This document shows positions 1 to 6,912 of a stretch of DNA of 13,633 nucleotides, in pieces. Numbering within the stretch: position 1 is the stretch's first letter; every line of letters begins with the position of its first letter. The stretch covers positions 1 to 13,633 of the forward strand of contig CAMOOA010000021.1 in assembly GCA_946621045.1 (NCBI GenBank), in the 5' to 3' direction. This DNA is from an uncultured Erysipelotrichaceae bacterium (GTDB lineage: Bacteria > Bacillota_I > Bacilli_A > Erysipelotrichales > Erysipelotrichaceae). The notes under the pieces were generated by a model. That model saw only the letters and a program-made list of their open reading frames with translations. It was not told the origin of the DNA and did not search any database. Position numbers and translations under genes: made by a program.

Positions 1-67
1 CGAGAAACTGCAGAATCATCGCAATAAAGTACAGTACCAGTCCCGCAAAGAACAGAGCATCAAGCAT
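1..67 (-). CDS. resC: Cytochrome c assembly protein CcsA/ResC, N-terminal fragment
   Basis: Only the first 22 codons lie in the window. The ATG is at 67-65 and the gene runs off the left edge. The visible peptide starts MLDALFFAGLVLYF and is a hydrophobic first transmembrane segment, as expected for the integral-membrane haem handling subunit of System II cytochrome c maturation. The assignment rests mainly on context. The start overlaps the last 8 bases of the resB gene (stop at 62-60), and resB and ccsA/resC are classically adjacent and translationally coupled. In the family, CcsA/ResC carries the WWD haem-binding motif and exports haem for ligation to CXXCH apocytochromes; none of that region is visible here. 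It would work with ResB to mature the NrfA encoded upstream. Confidence 0.72.
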   Translation of the reverse strand, partial: MLDALFFAGLVLYFIAMILQFL

Positions 68-1286
68 GTTTGTTATCCCCCTTCGACAACAGCTGTTTTA
101 ATGATAACGCAAGTGATTCATTTCTGCCGTTCTGTGTAAAACCCTCTTTGTTCACAAGCACATTGATTGGACGCAGGAAGAAGATCAGATACAGACCGGC
201 GGTAAGCAGAATGACCGACAGCAGCAGGAAGAGATTAATCACGCCCGGAGAGTGTTTGATGCGGAGTCCGGGATATTCCACCGGTTCATCAAACCGGAAG
301 GTAAGATCTCCGATTTCCACGGTGTCCCCCGGAAACGCAAGCATCTGTTCGCTCTCTCCCTGATTGCGGAGCACAAATACATAGACCGGGTTTTCATAAT
401 GTCCGCTGGTTGCGGTGATCAGAGTCAGGGCGCCGGTTTCATCCTGTTCGTATCCCGGATACAGGTTGTCATACCAGATGCCGTTTTCTCCGTCCGCAGA
501 CAGGAAGTCCTGCGGATCAACATAGAAGGAATCGGAATGTCCTTTGGAATCCGTAACCGTGATCCTTCCGGCCGTTCCGTAGGTCTGCTGGTAAATCTTG
601 TAATCTCCCATGGATACCGGATGATTGACGCTCACCGTACGCACGCCGGAAGAGCGTCCGTCCGGCAGAATCACTTCGATGTCACTCGAATAGTCCAGCC
701 GTCCGGTGCTGTCCTCAATCGAGAACCGGTCCACCCGGATCTCTGTTCCGTCCTCAAGCCGGATGGATTCCCCCGGATAACAGGTCTGATCAAGGATCTT
801 CGGAACAACGGATCCAAGCCCCCAGAAAAACACCGTAAGCAGAATGCCGAAGTGAAGCAGGAAGGAACCGTACTTTCCGATTTCCCTACCGGTATAGCGG
901 GTCACATCGCCGTTTGTCTCCGCCCTGCATTTCATGCCTTCCAGATACGAACGGACTTCCGCCTCCTGCCCTTCCCTGAATGTCACCTGCGGTGTAAAGG
1001 ATGCCGGAACGGCTTCCTCTGCCATGCTCTTTTTCAGCTGGCGGTATGTGCATACCGCAAGGTTGATGCATAGCAGGATGACAAGCGCCAGGAAATACCA
1101 GCTGGAGAATACCTGATTGAGTTTCAGGGCAAAGATCACCTGATAGAAATTCGGATAGTTCCGCACATAATACATCGCCTCATTGTTCTGGGGAATGACA
1201 GACCCAGCAACCGAGACGAGAATGATCACCCCGAGCAGAATCAGTCCGAACTGCATGGAGGTAAGATACCGATATACTTTCTTCAT
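60..1286 (-). CDS. resB: ResB-like cytochrome c biogenesis protein
   Basis: This is the 408-residue ResB/CcsB partner of CcsA, which holds apocytochrome and haem at the outer face of the membrane during thioether bond formation. Four transmembrane segments are visible, at about residues 10-32, 63-82, 139-160 and 350-371. Typical ResB features include HFG (145-147) in the third helix, VNHPVSMGDYKIYQQTYG (220-237) in the extracytoplasmic loop, and an EYPGLRIKHSPG stretch (337-348) before the last helix. It is shorter than Bacillus ResB (about 540 residues) but similar to compact ResB forms. The ATG follows AGGAG with about 8 bases between. It lies 27 bases after the symporter gene and overlaps the next gene by 8 bases, so the three are very likely one operon. 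The nearby NrfA with five haem sites is the obvious client. Confidence 0.9.
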   Translation of the reverse strand: MKKVYRYLTSMQFGLILLGVIILVSVAGSVIPQNNEAMYYVRNYPNFYQVIFALKLNQVFSSWYFLALVILLCINLAVCTYRQLKKSMAEEAVPASFTPQVTFREGQEAEVRSYLEGMKCRAETNGDVTRYTGREIGKYGSFLLHFGILLTVFFWGLGSVVPKILDQTCYPGESIRLEDGTEIRVDRFSIEDSTGRLDYSSDIEVILPDGRSSGVRTVSVNHPVSMGDYKIYQQTYGTAGRITVTDSKGHSDSFYVDPQDFLSADGENGIWYDNLYPGYEQDETGALTLITATSGHYENPVYVFVLRNQGESEQMLAFPGDTVEIGDLTFRFDEPVEYPGLRIKHSPGVINLFLLLSVILLTAGLYLIFFLRPINVLVNKEGFTQNGRNESLALSLKQLLSKGDNKHA

Positions 1287-1313
1287 TGAAAAACTCCTGT
1301 AAATGATTCCGGA

Positions 1314-2912
1314 TCAGAGCTTCTTCCGGAAGATATCCAGATTGATGAGATGCATGTTGTCTGCCTGCAGGGACATTTCCAGATGCAGGATGAAGATCCT
1401 GGATGCCGTACAGAAGAAGTCCATTAACATGGCCAGTGCAACTGCGGCAGGAAGTCCTTTCTGCGGAATGCTGAGCTGGGCAAGCAGAATCGACATGCAG
1501 GATATGACGCCGCCCGCCACCGGCGGCTGCGACATCGACAGCAGGCTGGACGCGATCCACATCGTGATCCACCATGCGATATTCGCATGCATGCCGTAGG
1601 ACTCCGCAAGGAAGGCCGCAATCAGCACGAACATCAGTGTGGAAGTGGCCGGGAAGATAATCACGCCGATCGGAGACGCCATTCTGGTGAAAGCGGAATC
1701 GATGCCGAGTTTCTTCTCGTTGATCTCCATACTGGCCGCAAGCGCAGCAGCGCTCGAAGACGTTGAGAGACCAATCAGGAAATCCGGAATCAGCTTCGGC
1801 AGAAGAACCGCCGGCTTCACCTTCAGCCGCACGCAGGTGATCACAAAATACACGGCCATCGAAAGCGCGCAGATCACGATGCACAGCACCAGCGGTTTCC
1901 AGAAGCGCAGCAGCAGATCCGGTCCGCCGGTCCACAGCTGCATGACCAGCGAAGAGAAGATATATACCGGAAGGAAGATGCAGACGACCGATATGCAGCG
2001 CATCACAAGCAGGGAAAGCTCTCCGAGCAGGGCGCGGATATGTTCCGCCTTGTTTCCCATCAGAACGAGTATCGTACCGATCAGTACCGCAAGCAGTACG
2101 ATCTGCGGGGTATTTCCTTCCAGAAACGGTTTTACCGGGTTTGACGGAAGCAGGCCGAAGACCAGCTCGAGGACGGCATGAATCTGACTGCCGCCGGCGC
2201 CGGCTCCGTTACGGAGCGGGAAACAGAAATACGCGGCTGCGGTATAGACAATGCCGAACGTAAATGTCACCGCAATATATCTCAGCATCATCTTCTTTCC
2301 GATTCTTCCGAGTGCGGCTGCGTTTCCGATGCCGCAGATTCCGTTGACGACGGACAGGAAGATCATCAGTCCGATGAAGGTATTCAGAAGGTTCAGAAAT
2401 CCGCCGGAGAGAAAGGACAGACCGAAGTCAATGATGCCGGTACGGATCCCGGAAGGAATCAGCGATCCGGCAAGACCGACCGCAATGCCGGCCGCAATAC
2501 ATATCAGCATCAGCACTTCCGGCGTCAGCTTCCGGCTTGGAATCCGGAACAGCAGTTCATTCGTTCCTTCCCTCAGACGGTAATACGGCTGCGTGCCGGT
2601 TTCCGTAAGCAGAAACTGCGTCAGGTCTTCCACTTCATCTCCTGAGGGCGCGCTCGGGTCAAAACGGTCGCCTTCATAGCGGATCTGAAGCAGGGAACTG
2701 CCGATCCGTTTCCGGAACGAGAGCTCCGTATTGACCGGCTGTCCATAATGCCGGCGGATATCATCCAGCAGTTCTTCCAGCGCAAGGCGGATCCGCAGCA
2801 CATCATCATGAGCCACACCCGCCTCATTCATCCATTTCTGTGCGGTTTCCGAGGCAGTATCGATTCCCTGTTCATTCAGACAGATATTCAGCTGTTTCTC
2901 ATTCTTTCGCAT
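1314..2912 (-). CDS. RsbW-like ATPase domain fused to SDF-family (dicarboxylate/amino acid) symporter
   Basis: This 532-residue protein has two parts. Residues 1-128 are soluble and resemble the HATPase_c_2/RsbW fold. LALEELLDDIRRHYG (43-57) matches the N box, but Asp51 replaces the usual Asn. An FDPSAPSGD stretch matches the post-G1 'FDP' motif. No glycine-rich G2 box is seen, so ATP binding is doubtful. From about residue 131 it is a sodium:dicarboxylate symporter-type membrane domain with the serine-rich hairpin SSSAA (385-389) and a second hairpin SQPPVAGG (461-468). The TM7 NMDGT motif is replaced by roughly FPATS. In TM8 the substrate-selecting Arg of Glt_Ph aligns with Cys501 (DFFCT), as in neutral amino acid carriers such as ASCT2, and Asn401 aligns with Arg505. 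Substrate and coupling ion are therefore uncertain. The start is preceded by GAGGGG, and the gene is first in an operon with resB and ccsA. Confidence 0.85.
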   Translation of the reverse strand: MRKNEKQLNICLNEQGIDTASETAQKWMNEAGVAHDDVLRIRLALEELLDDIRRHYGQPVNTELSFRKRIGSSLLQIRYEGDRFDPSAPSGDEVEDLTQFLLTETGTQPYYRLREGTNELLFRIPSRKLTPEVLMLICIAAGIAVGLAGSLIPSGIRTGIIDFGLSFLSGGFLNLLNTFIGLMIFLSVVNGICGIGNAAALGRIGKKMMLRYIAVTFTFGIVYTAAAYFCFPLRNGAGAGGSQIHAVLELVFGLLPSNPVKPFLEGNTPQIVLLAVLIGTILVLMGNKAEHIRALLGELSLLVMRCISVVCIFLPVYIFSSLVMQLWTGGPDLLLRFWKPLVLCIVICALSMAVYFVITCVRLKVKPAVLLPKLIPDFLIGLSTSSSAAALAASMEINEKKLGIDSAFTRMASPIGVIIFPATSTLMFVLIAAFLAESYGMHANIAWWITMWIASSLLSMSQPPVAGGVISCMSILLAQLSIPQKGLPAAVALAMLMDFFCTASRIFILHLEMSLQADNMHLINLDIFRKKL

Positions 2913-2937
2913 TCTTATCCCCTCTGATCTGTTGATG

Positions 2938-2956
2938 GCAGAGACGCGGTCTCTGC
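2938..2956 (-). promoter_or_regulatory. Perfect 8-bp inverted repeat in the symporter leader
   Basis: The sequence GCAGAGAC-GCG-GTCTCTGC is a perfect dyad with a 3-base centre. It starts 26 bases upstream of the symporter ATG and lies downstream of the likely -10 box. It could be an operator or an mRNA leader hairpin. No U-tract follows in the minus direction, so it is not an intrinsic terminator. Confidence 0.55.
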
Positions 2957-2987
2957 GCCGTATTTCCGGTTTTGATATACAGAGAAA

Positions 2988-2993
2988 ATTATA
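2988..2993 (-). promoter_or_regulatory. Putative -10 box for symporter-resB-resC operon
   Basis: A perfect TATAAT is read on the minus strand (ATTATA on plus), preceded by GGG. No good -35 box sits at the usual distance; TTCGGA at 15 bases is the best candidate, so an activator may be needed. It would give a leader of roughly 70 bases containing the dyad at 2938-2956. Confidence 0.4.
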
Positions 2994-3030
2994 CCCTTAT
3001 CCCCTGCATTCCGAACATCGGCATGCCATT

Positions 3031-3058
3031 TAAAAACCATCCGGGAAGCCCCGGATGG
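3031..3058 (-). terminator. Intrinsic terminator of nrfA
   Basis: The stem CCATCCGGG/CCCGGATGG (3037-3045 with 3050-3058) has a 4-base loop. On the minus strand it is followed by a run of five T (3036-3032). It starts 17 bases after the nrfA stop, so nrfA is probably transcribed apart from the symporter operon. Confidence 0.85.
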
Positions 3059-3075
3059 TCTCTTGAATCAGTCGC

Positions 3076-4386
3076 TTATGCGCCGAGAACACCGTTGAGT
3101 TCACCGAGATACTGCTCGGCTTTGTCGAGGCAGTCCGTCGCAAGTGTCTTGTTGTGAACGCCCTTTCCGTTCTCTACGAATACGAAGTCCCAGTACCACT
3201 GTGCAGAACGCGCGAGATCTCTTGCCTTTGCGAGGTCTTCCTCACTGAGGGTTCCCGCTTCGACTGCCGCCGCCAGGTCATCATTTGCCTTTGCGAGTTC
3301 TTCACCGATGGAGTTGCAGCGGCCCATGATTTCTTCATGGATCGCCTCAACCGTTGCGGTGAGATCACCATGGCATGCATTACAGGATTCCAGAACATCC
3401 GGATTGTCGAGCGGTGAGCTCCAGTAGTGGTTCGTGAATGTTGTGCCGTCTTCCGCTGTTGCGGTGCCCATATGGCAGGTGACGCAGCTCATGTCCGGAT
3501 GAATTCCGCCGGCAGCGGAAATCGTTTCGAATTCCGGATGCTGGGTCTTCAGCTTGCGGACGCCGGTGGTTTCATCCACCCAGTCGGCATACGGATTGCC
3601 TTCCGCATCTTTCAGGTTGTTGTAGTAATCCAGAATCTTTTCCGGTGTCGCATTGTCGAGTCCGACATAGCCAAGCGTTGTCGCCTTGGTTTCCGGATCG
3701 AAGTAGTACTCGCTGTGGCACTGCGCGCAGCTGAGTGTCTGCGCATTCTGCGCACTCATGTCATCCGCCAGCGCGTTGGCCAGGTAGGTATGCGTTACAT
3801 ACAGGGTTCCCGGCTCATTCTGGTGGCAGTGGAAACAGCCGAACGGATCGGTGATCTGTGCTTCCATGTCTTCAAATGCCATGGAATATGCGCTGTCCCC
3901 GTCATTCAGTGCCTTTGCGGTAAAGTCACTGGTTTTGCAGGTAAAGCAGTTCGCCAGCTTGTGCGGACGGCCTGTGCTTGTCACATCATCTATGACAAAG
4001 GTATGACCGCGTGCACTTTCATACTGAATCGCAAAGCCGTATCCGCTGTAGAGTGTCGCGATGTACGGATGCGCTTCAATATAACTGTGATGCTCTTCAT
4101 TCTCACTGTTCTTCGCATAGGTGCTGAACTCATTGGGATACTGTGCTTCCCAGTCGCTCGCCTTGGTGACCGTAATGCCGGTTCCGCCTTCTGCGATGAT
4201 CGGCGCAACCACATTGGTAACCAGCGCAGGAGCGCTGCTTTCCGTTCCCGCTTCCGCCACCGGATGAGGATTGGCAGCCCGTCCGGCGTTATTGTTCATC
4301 ACTGCGAGGACACCGGTCGCGACCGCAGCCACGCCGAGACACAAAAACAGTTTCAGTTCATTTGATTTGTTTGTTTTTTCGTCCAT
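3076..4386 (-). CDS. nrfA: Pentaheme ammonia-forming cytochrome c nitrite reductase
   Basis: NrfA reduces nitrite to ammonium with six electrons outside the cytoplasmic membrane. The 436-residue product has one hydrophobic N-terminal segment (11-30), either a signal peptide (AxA-like site near 36-38) or an anchor. It has five haem sites in the NrfA order: CFTCK (147-151, the catalytic lysine-ligated haem), CFHCH (184-188), CAQCH (220-224), CVTCH (301-305) and CNACH (335-339). The catalytic Arg126, Tyr227 and His283 are present. So are Glu226, Lys280 and Gln282 of the calcium site (SEYYF and KTQHPE), so it belongs to the calcium-dependent type. The start is the ATG at 4386-4384. An in-frame TTG further upstream (4428) lies inside the promoter spacer and is rejected. 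It has its own promoter and terminator. No nrfH is adjacent in the window, so the quinol-oxidising partner must be elsewhere or different. Confidence 0.96.
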   Translation of the reverse strand: MDEKTNKSNELKLFLCLGVAAVATGVLAVMNNNAGRAANPHPVAEAGTESSAPALVTNVVAPIIAEGGTGITVTKASDWEAQYPNEFSTYAKNSENEEHHSYIEAHPYIATLYSGYGFAIQYESARGHTFVIDDVTSTGRPHKLANCFTCKTSDFTAKALNDGDSAYSMAFEDMEAQITDPFGCFHCHQNEPGTLYVTHTYLANALADDMSAQNAQTLSCAQCHSEYYFDPETKATTLGYVGLDNATPEKILDYYNNLKDAEGNPYADWVDETTGVRKLKTQHPEFETISAAGGIHPDMSCVTCHMGTATAEDGTTFTNHYWSSPLDNPDVLESCNACHGDLTATVEAIHEEIMGRCNSIGEELAKANDDLAAAVEAGTLSEEDLAKARDLARSAQWYWDFVFVENGKGVHNKTLATDCLDKAEQYLGELNGVLGA

Positions 4387-4409
4387 ATCTATGTTCTCTC
4401 TGTTCTTTA

Positions 4410-4439
4410 ATATTAGCGGACTTCGCAACAGTACGTCAA
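4410..4439 (-). promoter_or_regulatory. nrfA promoter (sigma-A type)
   Basis: On the minus strand TTGACG (4439-4434), an 18-base spacer and TAATAT (4415-4410) form a near-consensus vegetative promoter. Transcription would start near 4403, about 17 bases before the nrfA ATG. An AT-only palindrome, AATATATATT (4456-4465), lies just upstream at about -57 and could be an activator site, but it matches no specific regulator that I can name. Confidence 0.72.
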
Positions 4440-4474
4440 TTGTGTAAGGAAGTTTAATATATATTCACGCAAAG

Positions 4475-4494
4475 AAAAAACCGGCCTGCGCCGG
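4475..4494 (-). terminator. Intrinsic terminator of the MATE gene
   Basis: The stem CCGGC/GCCGG (4481-4485 with 4490-4494) has a 4-base loop and is followed by six T on the minus strand (4480-4475). It begins 7 bases after the MATE stop codon and separates that gene from the nrfA promoter. Confidence 0.82.
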
Positions 4495-4501
4495 TAAGAG
4501 A

Positions 4502-5863
4502 TCATGCTTCGTTGAGTGCGGGTTTTACCGCCGGCAGCTCCTGTTCGTAGCCGCAGGAGCGGTAATAGCAGACCGAAAGGATACACGCGATGATCCAGCC
4601 GACCGGCCATGCGCACCAGATGCCGGTTGCGCCGAGCGATGTGCGGGAAAGCACAATCGCAAGCACGACCCGCAGGATCAGGTCGGTGAAGGTTGCGGTC
4701 ATGAATTTGCCCATCCGGCTCGATCCGCGCAGCACGCCGTCCGCGACCAGTTTTGCGGAAACCACAAAGTAGAACGGCGATACGATGCGCAGGAACATCA
4801 TGCCGGAAGAGACCGCCTCATTGGACGCATTCTCAATAAAGAGATTCAGGAATACCCTTCCGAACAGGAAGTAGGCAAGAAACAGTGGAAGGGAGAGCGT
4901 CCATACCATTTTTATGCCGGCTTTGAAGCCGTCCGCAATGCGGGATGGCTTGCCTGCGCCGAGGTTCTGAGAGGTATAGTTGGAGATACCGTTGCCCAGC
5001 GTTGTAAATGAAGTGATGACCAGATTGTTCAGCTTGATTGCGGCGGAGTAACCGGCCATGACGCCCGGTCCGAAGCCGTTGATCACACCCTGAATGACAA
5101 TGTTGCCCATGGAGATAAAGCTCTGCTGGAGAATGCTGGGAACGGCGATGACCGCAATCTGACGGAACAGATTCCAGGAGAACAGCGGAGCCGGTTCATT
5201 GGTTTTGAATGCACGCAGACGCTTTGCGACGACCAGGACCGCAAGCACGCAGCTGATGCCCTGGCAGATGAACGTTGCCCAGGCTACGCCGGCAACCCCC
5301 ATGCGGAATCCCGCCACGAACCAGATATCCATTGCGATATTGACGGTGGAAGAGACTGCCAGAAACAGAAACGGTGTTTTAGAGTCTCCCATCGCAGAGA
5401 AGATGCCGGTCGCAATGTTGTAGAAGAAGACAAACGGCAGCCCCCAGAGATAGATATCGAGATACAGTCTGGAATCCGCAAATACTTCCGCCGGGGTATG
5501 GATCATATTGAGCAGCGGCGTACAGCCAAGGATGCCGAAGACCATCAGAAGCGCGCACAGCACTGCGCTTGCGATCATGGCGGTCGATACCGCACTCTTC
5601 ATTTCCCCGTAGCGCTTTGCGCCGAAGACCCGTGATACGACAACGGAACAGCCGATGTTGGAGCCAAAGGCAAACGCAATGAAGATCAGCGTGATCTCAT
5701 AGCTGTTGCCTACCGCCGCAAGGGCCTGTTCGCCGATGAACTTGCCTGCGACCAGACTGTCCGCAATGTTGTATAACTGCTGGAAGATAATACTTCCGAA
5801 TAAGGGCATGCAGAAGCGCCATAATACCGTTTCGGGTTTTCCGACCGTCAGATCCTTTTCCAT
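4502..5863 (-). CDS. MATE family multidrug/metabolite efflux transporter
   Basis: This 453-residue polytopic protein of the MATE superfamily exports drugs or metabolites in exchange for Na+ or H+. The opening PLFGSIIFQQLYNIADSLVAG (20-40) has the family's typical first-helix and loop signature, and the ALAAVGNSYEIT stretch follows. Two homologous six-helix halves can be seen, the second starting near the PSILQQSFISMGNIVIQG stretch (about residue 240). The length is normal for the family. The ATG is preceded by GAGGT with about 8 bases between. The gene is divergent from the lysR-type regulator with 111 bases between the starts, the usual layout for a LysR protein controlling its neighbour. 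The substrate cannot be read from the sequence. Its terminator isolates it from nrfA, so a link to nitrite metabolism is not supported. Confidence 0.93.
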   Translation of the reverse strand: MEKDLTVGKPETVLWRFCMPLFGSIIFQQLYNIADSLVAGKFIGEQALAAVGNSYEITLIFIAFAFGSNIGCSVVVSRVFGAKRYGEMKSAVSTAMIASAVLCALLMVFGILGCTPLLNMIHTPAEVFADSRLYLDIYLWGLPFVFFYNIATGIFSAMGDSKTPFLFLAVSSTVNIAMDIWFVAGFRMGVAGVAWATFICQGISCVLAVLVVAKRLRAFKTNEPAPLFSWNLFRQIAVIAVPSILQQSFISMGNIVIQGVINGFGPGVMAGYSAAIKLNNLVITSFTTLGNGISNYTSQNLGAGKPSRIADGFKAGIKMVWTLSLPLFLAYFLFGRVFLNLFIENASNEAVSSGMMFLRIVSPFYFVVSAKLVADGVLRGSSRMGKFMTATFTDLILRVVLAIVLSRTSLGATGIWCAWPVGWIIACILSVCYYRSCGYEQELPAVKPALNEA

Positions 5864-5922
5864 AACCGTACCTCGTGTTTAAAACTGTTACCCGGTTATT
5901 TTCCGCTGTTTTTAATAATGTT

Positions 5923-5964
5923 CATAACGTATGTTTGATATTATTATCATGTCATTTCGACATG
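5923..5964. promoter_or_regulatory. Divergent lysR/MATE control region with three dyads
   Basis: The 111-base gap between the two start codons contains three inverted repeats: CATA-ACG-TATG (5923-5933), TGATA-N4-TATCA (5936-5949) and CATGTC-N5-GACATG (5948-5964). The last directly abuts the lysR Shine-Dalgarno GGAGG (5964-5968). LysR proteins bind interrupted dyads in such divergent gaps, so these are candidate operator half-sites. The third could also fold in the lysR mRNA. I cannot place either -35/-10 pair with confidence. Confidence 0.5.
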
Positions 5965-5974
5965 GAGGTATCCC

Positions 5975-6880
5975 ATGGCATTCAGTTACGACTATTACCG
6001 CATCTTCTATCATGCGGCCAAATACGGCAGCTTTACCCAGGCTGCCCGGATTCTTTCCAGCAACCAGCCGAATATCACCCGGGCCATGAACAGTCTGGAG
6101 GCGCAGCTCGGATGCCGGCTGTTTGTGCGCTCAAGAAACGGTGTCTCGCTTACGCCGGAAGGAGAAACGCTGTATTCCCATATCTCCGCCGCCTATGAAC
6201 AGATCCGCATCGGTGAAACCGAAGTCCAGCGCCGCATCTCTCTGGAAAACGGACATGTGTCGATTGCGGTCAGTGAGATTGCCCTGCATGTGCTCATGCT
6301 GGGGGTGTTTCAGGAATTCAGCCGCCGCTATCCCGGCATTCGGATTCAGATCTTCAACCATTCCAGCAACGAAGGCGCAGATGCGGTCAACCGCGGTACT
6401 GCAGAGCTGGCGGTCGTTTCTTCTCCGTTTACGGCATCTCCTTCCCTGAAGGAAACGGAACTGCTTCCGGTTCAGGATATTCTGATTGCCGGTAACCGGT
6501 TTTCCGATCTGAAAACAACAGTCTTATCACTTCATGATCTGGAACGCTATCCTCTGATCGGTCTTGCGCCGCATACCGGAACCTATTCCTTTTACAAACG
6601 GTTATTTGAATCGCACGGCCTGATTTACCAGACACCCATCGAAGCCGCCACGACGGATCAGGTTCTGCCCCTTGTCGCCCACGATATCGGGCTCGGCTTT
6701 CTTCCCCGCAGGCTTGCACATCCCGCCCTGCAGAGCGGCGAGGTATTTGAAGTATTCCTGAAGGAGCCTGTACCGGAACGGCATATCAGTCTGATCAGGG
6801 ACCGCTCCCGTCCTCTTTCCGCAGCTGCGGAAACACTCGCCGGGCTGACCGAGTCCATCGCAGATCACAGGCATGTTTAA
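5975..6880 (+). CDS. LysR family transcriptional regulator
   Basis: This 301-residue protein is of standard LysR length. Residues 1-65 form the winged helix-turn-helix, including the GSFTQAARIL and SNQPNITRAMNSLEAQLG stretches (recognition helix about 29-41) and the LTPEGETLY end of the wing. Residues 90-295 form the periplasmic-binding-protein-like effector domain, with HVSIAVSEIA at its start and DIGLGFLPRRLA near the effector cleft. The ATG is preceded by GGAGG with 6 bases between. The gene diverges from the MATE transporter, which is its most likely target, and probably also represses itself. The effector is unknown. The stop codon is directly followed by a terminator. Confidence 0.95.
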   Translation: MAFSYDYYRIFYHAAKYGSFTQAARILSSNQPNITRAMNSLEAQLGCRLFVRSRNGVSLTPEGETLYSHISAAYEQIRIGETEVQRRISLENGHVSIAVSEIALHVLMLGVFQEFSRRYPGIRIQIFNHSSNEGADAVNRGTAELAVVSSPFTASPSLKETELLPVQDILIAGNRFSDLKTTVLSLHDLERYPLIGLAPHTGTYSFYKRLFESHGLIYQTPIEAATTDQVLPLVAHDIGLGFLPRRLAHPALQSGEVFEVFLKEPVPERHISLIRDRSRPLSAAAETLAGLTESIADHRHV

Positions 6881-6904
6881 AAAATCCTCCGCCCGGAGGA
6901 TTTT
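6881..6904 (+). terminator. Terminator of lysR, overlapping the toxin-like gene's ribosome binding site
   Basis: AAAATCCTCC and GGAGGATTTT (6881-6890 with 6895-6904) form a perfect 10-bp stem around a GCCC loop, with the A and T runs of a bidirectional terminator. The 3' arm contains GGAGGA (6895-6900), the only Shine-Dalgarno sequence available to the next gene at 6913. Confidence 0.85.
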
Positions 6905-6912
6905 CTGCATGC

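Noticed and set aside
252..1073. Open frame of 273 codons on the plus strand opposite resB
   Set aside because: It is antisense to a clear ResB, and the translation has no recognisable domain or good ribosome binding site.
1180..1935. Open frame of 251 codons on the minus strand across the symporter and resB
   Set aside because: It overlaps two well-supported genes in another frame and its composition (Arg/His/Cys rich) is typical of a shadow frame.
3427..4365. Long open frame (312 codons) on the plus strand opposite nrfA
   Set aside because: It is fully antisense to a protein with five intact haem motifs; the translation shows no family features and arises from the codon bias of nrfA.
4387..4428. 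Upstream TTG start that would lengthen NrfA by 14 residues
   Set aside because: It lies in the spacer of the nrfA promoter, upstream of the expected transcription start, and would place charged residues before the signal segment; ATG 4386 is preferred.
4456..4465. AATATATATT palindrome upstream of the nrfA promoter as an FNR or ResD site
   Set aside because: It does not match the TGTGA-N6-TCACA or TTGAT-N4-ATCAA patterns; simple AT-rich sequence explains it.
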